Assembly (NCBI GenBank): GCA_945957075.1
Contig: CAMFJP010000082.1
Location: 1 to 5,807, forward strand
Direction: 5' to 3'
Origin: an uncultured Chlamydiae bacterium
GTDB taxonomy: Bacteria; Chlamydiota; Chlamydiia; Chlamydiales; Rhabdochlamydiaceae
DNA: 5,807 bases
The notes beneath the pieces are model-generated. The model saw only the letters and a list, made by a program, of their open reading frames with translations, was not told where the DNA came from and ran no database searches. Position 1 is the first letter of the stretch, and every line of letters begins with the position of its first letter. Shown here in pieces: positions 1 to 4,823 of the stretch. A program made the translations under genes and the position numbers.

Positions 1-60
1 GGCCCCCTTGTACAGCATGCTTTAAAAATGTTACCTATGTTGGTGAATTGGACCAAATTT

Positions 61-80
61 TCACCGCAGAGAGCGCAGAG
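61..80. repeat. Short imperfect direct repeat (CGCAGAG x2)
   Basis: The heptamer CGCAGAG occurs at 65-71 and again at 74-80, a 9-base period, preceded by TTTTCAC. It lies in the non-coding stretch downstream of the leftward LptD-like gene. The wording resembles the dispersed intergenic 'ACCGCAGAG..CGCAGAG' repeats I recall from many environmental bacterial genomes. That resemblance is from memory. Only two units are present, so this may be a degenerate copy or chance. Confidence 0.35.
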
Positions 81-92
81 CCTGTGGCTGCG
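74..92 (-). terminator. Possible terminator hairpin downstream of the LptD-like gene
   Basis: AGCC (79-82) and GGCT (86-89) pair around a TGT loop. The stem continues with CGC (74-76) against GCG (90-92) past a two-base AG bulge, giving seven base pairs, nearly all G-C. It starts 25 bases past the stop codon of the leftward LptD-like gene, where a terminator would be expected. In the leftward transcript no U-run follows directly, and the left arm is shared with the CGCAGAG repeat. It could therefore be a repeat-borne hairpin and not a terminator. Confidence 0.25.
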
Positions 93-117
93 TAACGTGA
101 GTAATTAATGTATTGTG

Positions 118-2184
118 TTATTTCACGATAGATAGACTGCCTGTCACGTGGAAGGGCTCATTTGGGGTATAGCGGTAAGAAAGGCGCATTTGCCAGCTGC
201 TCGTAATCAGTTTATAAAAATCGAAACGAGCTTCGTTATAAGGGTGTTCGCTCTCTCTTCCCCATCCTTGATGAGAGCTAAGATTGCAGGTCATAGTAGG
301 GGAGAGGCGGATGTGCAATCGTGTTAGAAAGGTATTGCGCTTATCAGACATAGGGGAGGCTAGCAGCTCATCTAATGGACGTGCAATATCGACAAAAAAG
401 TTAAAGGGATCTGCTTTTCTCCAATAAAATGCACTGCGATGGCGAATTTCTGTGCTTAGGGCTATGCAAGAATTGATAGTCCACAATAGACGTGCATTTG
501 CTTCATCCCACACTCCTTTGGCGCAGTTATAGCAAAGATCAGAGGTAAGGGCAAAGGAGGATTTATTCCATCCTAAGGATGCATAGATTTTAGGAAATGT
601 GCGGTGCAGGGCATTTGGCGTTCCGAAAAAACCATATGTAAATACATCGCAGGTAAAGGCAGGTAGTAGGGAGTCTTGAGTAAATAGGTTTTGCCGTATT
701 CCAATACGTAGGTGATTTAGGTGCGCATATCCATCTTCGATATTAAAGATAAAATGGTGGTCTAAGGGGATCGAGGGGCGCGTATATCCTTGAAAATCTA
801 CATAAGGTACGGCAAGGTGTCTATACTGTGTATAGTTTCTATAGAGTTTTGTTTGAAGTGTGCATCCGTATGTGACAATCCCTTGAGTTGCTGGGTGCTT
901 TTCTGGGCTTTTATTGTAAAAAAGGGCTGCAAGTCCAATAGAGGGGGTCAAAGTGGCATATTTCCATGTAAAGGGTCGATACAATGTATTACGTGTTTCC
1001 ACGCGCGCTGATTGTGTGTTTGTTAAAAAATTATGGAGATCTTTTGCGAAGACATAATCAAGATAGCCGCCGCTAAAGTAGTTTTGGGAAATGATCCCCG
1101 TGTTGCCGATGGAAAAGGGATGAATACCCCATGTAAGGAGCGGAAGTTCTTGGTTTAGGCTTTGAAACCTATTAATGCGAGGCTGAAAGCTAAATGTGCT
1201 GAAGAGGTGTTCGCTTCGATGATCGATAAGAAGAAGAGTACGTTTTTGCGTGTTGACCTCAAAATCGTCACTTTTAAAATCTGAGACCATTTTAGGATCG
1301 CTGAATTTATCGTAGGTAAGATGTAGAGTTGTTTTTTGGTCTTGGCTTTCAGTATGGTAGAGACCTTGCAGTCTGTAGCGTTTCCATCCTCTTTCATCGG
1401 GTACTGTTTTGTCTCTCGCGCCGTATGATTTGGTAAGCAGATAGGTGCGTTTGTCTTTTGAGTAGTAGTCTGTTTCAACAGCGCCTCCAAGCCCCCTTTT
1501 GATTCTATAATCAAGTCTTACAAATAGGTTAAAGCTTTCCCATGAGTACACTTTATAGCGCATGCTAATGCGAGGTCCGATTCCCTTGTCCCACATCAGT
1601 TTATATCGAACGGGGGGGTCGCGAAAAAACTTTAAATTACTTTTAAATGAAGGGAGCCAAAAAATGGGTAGTTTGACAAAGCGAAATTGAATGTTTTTTG
1701 CAGCTAGGAGTTGTTCATGGGTAACAGAGACTTGCTTTGCATGAACTTCCCATGCGCTGTTTTGGCTTTCACAGGCCGTTACAGAGGCCCCATAAATAAG
1801 ATAGGTTCCGTCGGGCAAAAGCTCTACTCTGTCGCCTCCAAGAAACCAGATATCGACAAACGTTTTTCCTTGCCATAGCGTCCCTTTTTTACTTAAAAAA
1901 TCGTATTCTAAGCGGGAGCCTACAAAAGCTCGGTCTCCATATTCGACAAGTAGATCTCCTTCTGCTTCGATTTTCTGAACGGCTTTTCCCTGTTCTACTC
2001 TATGGGTATAAGACATTTTCTGCGCCTGTATGCGCATATCCTTTGATGTGATAACACCTCCTTGATCTGTGCGCATAACGCCTTGACTGAACACGGGGTC
2101 TTTTAGGTATACATCAAGAGATTCGTCTTCAAAAGCGTAAAGAGATGCCGCGATAAGAAGGAAAAAAAAGAAAATGTGTTTCAT
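118..2184 (-). CDS. lptD: LptD/OstA-like outer-membrane LPS assembly protein
   Basis: This 688-residue protein probably receives lipopolysaccharide (lipooligosaccharide in chlamydiae) from the periplasmic Lpt bridge and inserts it into the outer membrane. Residues 1-17 form a signal peptide: MKH, a very hydrophobic Phe/Leu core, and a likely cut after SLYA. Residues about 30-135 look like the OstA/LptA jelly-roll domain. Next comes the LptD signature: TAC with Cys138, Trp145 (SAWEVHA) and PIFWLP at 173-178, comparable to the SC...W and PIFYSP stretches of E. coli LptD. The rest, rich in alternating aromatic and polar residues, fits a beta-barrel. It is somewhat shorter than E. coli LptD (784 residues). 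The other cysteines are 441, 512, 551, 554, 573 and 633, with no adjacent C-terminal Cys pair. The start lies 5 bases past the HEAT gene stop, with only a weak AGG overlapping that stop, so translational coupling is likely. The family call is fairly sure; the detailed function is inferred. Confidence 0.78.
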   Translation of the reverse strand: MKHIFFFFLLIAASLYAFEDESLDVYLKDPVFSQGVMRTDQGGVITSKDMRIQAQKMSYTHRVEQGKAVQKIEAEGDLLVEYGDRAFVGSRLEYDFLSKKGTLWQGKTFVDIWFLGGDRVELLPDGTYLIYGASVTACESQNSAWEVHAKQVSVTHEQLLAAKNIQFRFVKLPIFWLPSFKSNLKFFRDPPVRYKLMWDKGIGPRISMRYKVYSWESFNLFVRLDYRIKRGLGGAVETDYYSKDKRTYLLTKSYGARDKTVPDERGWKRYRLQGLYHTESQDQKTTLHLTYDKFSDPKMVSDFKSDDFEVNTQKRTLLLIDHRSEHLFSTFSFQPRINRFQSLNQELPLLTWGIHPFSIGNTGIISQNYFSGGYLDYVFAKDLHNFLTNTQSARVETRNTLYRPFTWKYATLTPSIGLAALFYNKSPEKHPATQGIVTYGCTLQTKLYRNYTQYRHLAVPYVDFQGYTRPSIPLDHHFIFNIEDGYAHLNHLRIGIRQNLFTQDSLLPAFTCDVFTYGFFGTPNALHRTFPKIYASLGWNKSSFALTSDLCYNCAKGVWDEANARLLWTINSCIALSTEIRHRSAFYWRKADPFNFFVDIARPLDELLASPMSDKRNTFLTRLHIRLSPTMTCNLSSHQGWGRESEHPYNEARFDFYKLITSSWQMRLSYRYTPNEPFHVTGSLSIVK

Positions 2185-2189
2185 GCAGC

Positions 2190-3857
2190 CTATCGGATAG
2201 CGTGGATGAGTAGACCTGCCAATACATAACGATTGCGGGGGTGACCAGATACGATCATTTCCAGCAAGATGTCAATTATACTCTCTCCTTGATTTTCCGC
2301 ATAGGATTTGCAAATGTCGATGCATAGTCTGCCTGTTTCTTCAGGGGTAATTTCATGAGGGTTTCTTTCAAATGAAGCTGTGTTCCAAGGAGATATTGTG
2401 CGTAGGCGGATAAGCTCTATATCCTTTTGATGCATGAGCCAGTCGAGCAGGGCTTTAGCGTGTGATCCTTTGTGTTTTAACCTAAATAGAGCAAGATGGC
2501 AGTAGGTGCGTACAAGGGGATGTGTAAACGATTTTGTTTTATTTAAAAGTAAGGTCAAGGCTCCCTCTGTTTGCATATTTTCAAGCAAAGCAATTGCTTG
2601 GGGAACAAGATCTAGTTGTGGTTTTGTAAAAATGGCATCTGCTATGCGCAAAAATTCTTTTTCTGGAAGTTCTATGCACTGTGCTAATAACTTTTCCCTC
2701 TGGTGGAGCGTGATGCTATAAAGATCGGTATGGGTATGTTTCATATATTGTGTAGATGAGGGAACAACTTTCCATGTCATTAGAGAATGTCCTGTAGAAA
2801 ACTGCGGCTTAAGGGCAAGATCTCTATGGTCTTTTAGCAAAATTTCCATAAGGGGTGCTGCAGCTCTTTTATCTCTGTGCTGCACAAGTGCCATTGCAGC
2901 ATTAATGCGGACTGAAAGATCGCCAGATTGTGTTAAATGTGCTAGCACATCTTGTGTTTCATCGATTTTGCTAAGGAGAGAGATTGCAAATAGATCGTGT
3001 TTTTTTGCTCTTTCTATGAGGTGTGCGCTTTGTTCTTTTTTTCCTAAAATGTATAGGGCGTAGATAGCAGCTAACTGTGTTTTTCCGGAACCTGTTAGCG
3101 CATATTTTTCTAGTTGGGGTATCGACGCAAAGTCTTTTAGAAGGGCTAGAGATATAGCACATGCTTCCACTTCCGCTGGATGATGATGAGAGAGTGACTT
3201 GCGTATGCACTCGATAAGGTCATCTCTTTCTGCATATCCGATGCTTAAAATCGCAGAAATGCGGACAAGGGGGTCTGGGTCTTGTAAAAAGCGTTTAAGA
3301 AAATTAATAGATTCTTGTGTGTCGATAAGGGCGTATAGTTCTGGAAATAGATAACGGGCCTCTCTTGGAAATCTATTCATAAGCGCTTCGACATATCCAA
3401 GAGCTGCATGAGCTTTTCTTGCTGAAAGATGATAGGCAGCTTCAAGTGCAATAAAAGGATCTTGTGATGTAAGCGCTTTATGCAGTAAATGCTCGACTCT
3501 ATCATCTTGCAAGTGGGACAGGAATTGCAAAGCTGCCATTTGAACGTGCGTGCTTGGGCTTGTAATCCCTTTTTCTAAAAGAGCGATTGAAAAAGGGACG
3601 TTTGCTAGTGTAGATCCAAATAGGCTAAGTAATTGAAGTTCTGATTCTTCTTCTAAGGCCCCTTGTTCAAGAATTGTGCAGCCGATTTGCTCTAAAAGAG
3701 AGGGATTGTGCTTCCCTTGAGTTAGATCCTGATAGGATGTCAGAGCTTTAGCGTAGTTTTTTGTGCGGACAAGATAGAGTATACTCTCTGCAGAGATCTC
3801 TTCTTTAGCAAAGAGCGAGCACGAAATGAAAATGAAAAGAGCGTATGCATACGACAT
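2190..3857 (-). CDS. Exported HEAT-repeat protein
   Basis: This 555-residue protein is built largely of helical HEAT-type repeats, which form a curved scaffold for protein-protein contacts; no catalytic motif is visible. Clear repeat units lie near 104-130 (HVQMAALQFLSHLQDDRVEHLL), 134-160, 197-222 (PLVRISAILSIGYAERDDLI), 227-250, 258-280, 315-341 (SVRINAAMALVQHRDKRAAAPL) and 446-475. Residues 345-400 (STGHSLMTWKVVPSS...) break the pattern and may be a family-specific insert. The N-terminus has a hydrophobic stretch (residues 4-16) and a plausible cut after SLFA, suggesting export to the periplasm, although the n-region lacks a positive charge. The start is fixed by an in-frame TAA directly abutting the ATG; no good Shine-Dalgarno is visible. 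It is the first gene of a two-gene leftward operon with the LptD-like gene 5 bases behind. A role in envelope assembly is inferred from this pairing only. Confidence 0.8.
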   Translation of the reverse strand: MSYAYALFIFISCSLFAKEEISAESILYLVRTKNYAKALTSYQDLTQGKHNPSLLEQIGCTILEQGALEEESELQLLSLFGSTLANVPFSIALLEKGITSPSTHVQMAALQFLSHLQDDRVEHLLHKALTSQDPFIALEAAYHLSARKAHAALGYVEALMNRFPREARYLFPELYALIDTQESINFLKRFLQDPDPLVRISAILSIGYAERDDLIECIRKSLSHHHPAEVEACAISLALLKDFASIPQLEKYALTGSGKTQLAAIYALYILGKKEQSAHLIERAKKHDLFAISLLSKIDETQDVLAHLTQSGDLSVRINAAMALVQHRDKRAAAPLMEILLKDHRDLALKPQFSTGHSLMTWKVVPSSTQYMKHTHTDLYSITLHQREKLLAQCIELPEKEFLRIADAIFTKPQLDLVPQAIALLENMQTEGALTLLLNKTKSFTHPLVRTYCHLALFRLKHKGSHAKALLDWLMHQKDIELIRLRTISPWNTASFERNPHEITPEETGRLCIDICKSYAENQGESIIDILLEMIVSGHPRNRYVLAGLLIHAIR

Positions 3858-3927
3858 TTAGGGCACCATAGCGGGTCTTTGTAATTTTCTTCAAGAGAAG
3901 TTTTTTCTTAATATATTCTTTATTTTT

Positions 3928-3933
3928 ATTATA
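3928..3933 (-). promoter_or_regulatory. Candidate -10 box for the HEAT/LptD operon
   Basis: Read leftward, this is a perfect TATAAT, preceded by TTTG, about 70 bases ahead of the HEAT gene start. The predicted transcription start would fall near 3920, giving a leader of roughly 60 bases. Seventeen bases upstream the hexamer is CGCCCT, which does not resemble TTGACA, so the -35 is poor or absent. The surrounding 3900-3950 stretch is extremely AT-rich, so a chance match is possible. Confidence 0.4.
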
Positions 3934-3942
3934 CAAATTCTT

Positions 3943-3951
3943 TAATATATA
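3943..3951 (+). promoter_or_regulatory. Candidate -10 region for the rightward 234-residue gene
   Basis: TAATATATA offers TAATAT or TATATA hexamers facing the rightward gene. A start of transcription 6-8 bases later would fall near 3957, immediately ahead of the branched inverted-repeat element at 3960. That would put the structure at the very 5' end of the mRNA. No TTGACA-like box is present at the right distance, only T/A-rich sequence (TTATTT at 3920). This call is tentative. Confidence 0.22.
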
Positions 3952-3959
3952 GGGCGAGT

Positions 3960-4003
3960 CGGGTTATAGGTCAAAAAGTAGACCTCTTTCGAGGCTATAC
4001 CCG
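3960..4003 (+). promoter_or_regulatory. Branched inverted-repeat element (leader RNA structure or operator dyad)
   Basis: CGGGT-T-ATAG (3960-3969) pairs with CTATACCCG (3995-4003), nine base pairs with one bulged T. Inside it are two further small inverted repeats: GGTC (3969-3972) with GACC (3981-3984), and CCTC (3983-3986) with GAGG (3991-3994) around a TTTC loop. The inner arms share two bases, so they fold fully only as alternatives, or together in trimmed form as a three-way junction. The element ends 36 bases before the ATG at 4040 and leaves the ribosome binding site free. It could be a 5' stabilising structure, a regulatory leader or a protein-binding dyad; the sequence alone does not decide. 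Confidence 0.4.
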
Positions 4004-4027
4004 CTTAAGTATCGCACACTATTAATT

Positions 4028-4031
4028 GGAG
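4028..4031 (+). promoter_or_regulatory. Ribosome binding site for the 234-residue gene
   Basis: GGAG sits 8 bases before the ATG at 4040, within TTGGAGAATAC. This is a good Shine-Dalgarno and spacing and fixes the start of the rightward gene. By contrast, the neighbouring HEAT gene has no recognisable site of this kind. Confidence 0.7.
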
Positions 4032-4039
4032 AATACATT

Positions 4040-4744
4040 ATGTACGGAGTAACACCATATGCACCACATGGGTTTGCATATCCGCATCAAGCTGTTTCTG
4101 CACAGCACGCTATCTTGCAACAATGCATTTTGGATCCTCGTATTTCTGTTGCTCAGATTGGGGCTATGTTAACAGGGCATGCCCCCCAACCATTGACCTC
4201 AGGGCGTGTTGTCAACCCTATTGCTCAGCCGAAAAAAGATGATGGATTAGTGTCTCAAATTGGAGGTCGTATTAGCGGCTTTTTCAAAGAAAAAAAAGAG
4301 GATGCGAAAGCTCAAGGCTCTGCAGAGAGTCGTATGCAACACTATTTAGCGTCGATATGCAATACGCTCCAGATTCCTCAAGAGCGCGCTCAGATGCAAG
4401 AAACGCTATATATTGAAACGGCACCTTATTTAGAATTAGCGCGTTTATGTGACACTGCCCCTCCTTCTCTTGAAGGTATTGCAACATTGAAGCCGGAGCA
4501 GGCTGCTTATTATATGGGGAGAATTCAACATTTGACAGACAAAATAAGACATCCTGTTGCTCAGGCGTATATAGGGATTGTTAATTTGCCCTCAGGACAG
4601 CAACCTACGATTTCTTTTGTAAATTTACCCCAGTGGATACAAGCTTGTCGTGTTGTTGTGGCTAGCATGGAAGCGCGATTGTTTTCGCAGATGAAAGAGG
4701 CACAGAAGCGCGCTCAACAACAAACTGTTCTTGTTTCTGTTTAA
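4040..4744 (+). CDS. Hypothetical 234-residue soluble protein
   Basis: I do not recognise this family. The start is well supported by GGAG 8 bases upstream, and the gene stands alone between divergent and convergent neighbours. Residues 1-25 (MYGVTPYAPHGFAYPHQAVS...) are rich in Tyr, Pro, His and Ala and carry no Lys, Arg, Asp or Glu, so there is no classical signal peptide. Residues 65-95 form a basic-and-acidic, Gly-containing linker (KKDD, GGRISGFFKEKKEDAK). Residues 100-170 look like helices (ERAQMQETLY, YLELARLCDTAPPSLEGI, EQAAYYMGRIQHLTDKI). Residues 200-230 are a long Gln/Ala-rich helix ending in QQQTVLVSV. No transmembrane segment or catalytic motif is evident. An uncharged, polar N-terminus is compatible with type III secretion in a chlamydia-like host-adapted bacterium, but that is speculation. 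Codon use looks like its neighbours. Confidence 0.72.
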   Translation: MYGVTPYAPHGFAYPHQAVSAQHAILQQCILDPRISVAQIGAMLTGHAPQPLTSGRVVNPIAQPKKDDGLVSQIGGRISGFFKEKKEDAKAQGSAESRMQHYLASICNTLQIPQERAQMQETLYIETAPYLELARLCDTAPPSLEGIATLKPEQAAYYMGRIQHLTDKIRHPVAQAYIGIVNLPSGQQPTISFVNLPQWIQACRVVVASMEARLFSQMKEAQKRAQQQTVLVSV

Positions 4745-4745
4745 C

Positions 4746-4781
4746 TATAGAGTGAGAGGGCGTTGTTCCTCTCACCTTATA
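4746..4781. terminator. Convergent-gene hairpin, candidate bidirectional terminator
   Basis: GTGAGAGG (4752-4759) pairs perfectly with CCTCTCAC (4768-4775) around an 8-base loop. Beyond one A/C mismatch and a G-T pair, the stem continues as TATA (4746-4749) with TATA (4778-4781). It begins 2 bases after the stop codon of the rightward gene and lies between two convergent genes, so it could stop transcription from both sides. No clean U-run follows on either strand, so it is not a textbook intrinsic terminator. Confidence 0.5.
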
Positions 4782-4805
4782 CCAAATATCGAAAATATAT
4801 TTGGT
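4781..4805. terminator. Second adjacent hairpin in the convergent spacer
   Basis: ACCAAATAT (4781-4789) pairs perfectly over nine bases with ATATTTGGT (4797-4805) around a 7-base loop (CGAAAAT). It abuts the preceding hairpin, sharing base 4781. It is AT-rich and has no U-run immediately after it on either strand. For rightward transcription, a T8 run at 4835-4842 lies 30 bases on, preceded by a weak five-pair stem (AGCTT 4813-4817 with AAGCT 4828-4832). Termination may therefore be spread over several weak elements. Confidence 0.4.
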
Positions 4806-4823
4806 GTTGTATAGCTTCCTATT

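Noticed and set aside
42..65. GGTGAA...TTCACC inverted repeat
   Set aside because: Six base pairs with a 12-base interior in AT-rich spacer near the window edge; too weak to call, and its context to the left is unknown.
790..1011. Rightward open frame of 73 codons within the LptD-like gene
   Set aside because: It lies wholly inside a well-supported gene on the other strand and has no recognisable product.
1155..1514. Leftward open frame of 119 codons within the LptD-like gene
   Set aside because: It is an alternate frame of the same strand inside a continuous gene; there is no sign of a frameshift because the main frame is intact.
2506..2721. Rightward open frame of 71 codons opposite the HEAT gene
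   Set aside because: Antisense shadow of a repeat-rich coding region, with no ribosome binding site and no family resemblance.
2971..3210. Leftward 79-codon frame within the HEAT gene
   Set aside because: Alternate frame with Ser- and Arg-rich low-complexity translation; the HEAT frame explains the region.
3889..3906. CTTC-AAGA-GAAG followed by T6, a terminator-like shape read rightward
   Set aside because: The stem is only four weak pairs, and no rightward gene ends there; it lies upstream of divergent genes.
4290..4297. A8 run in the 234-residue gene as a frameshift or phase-variation site
   Set aside because: It simply encodes part of a Lys/Glu-rich stretch (KEKKED), and the frame is intact; there is no second frame that would yield a sensible product.
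4284..4487. Leftward 67-codon frame opposite the 234-residue gene
   Set aside because: No start signals, and it overlaps a gene with a good ribosome binding site on the other strand.
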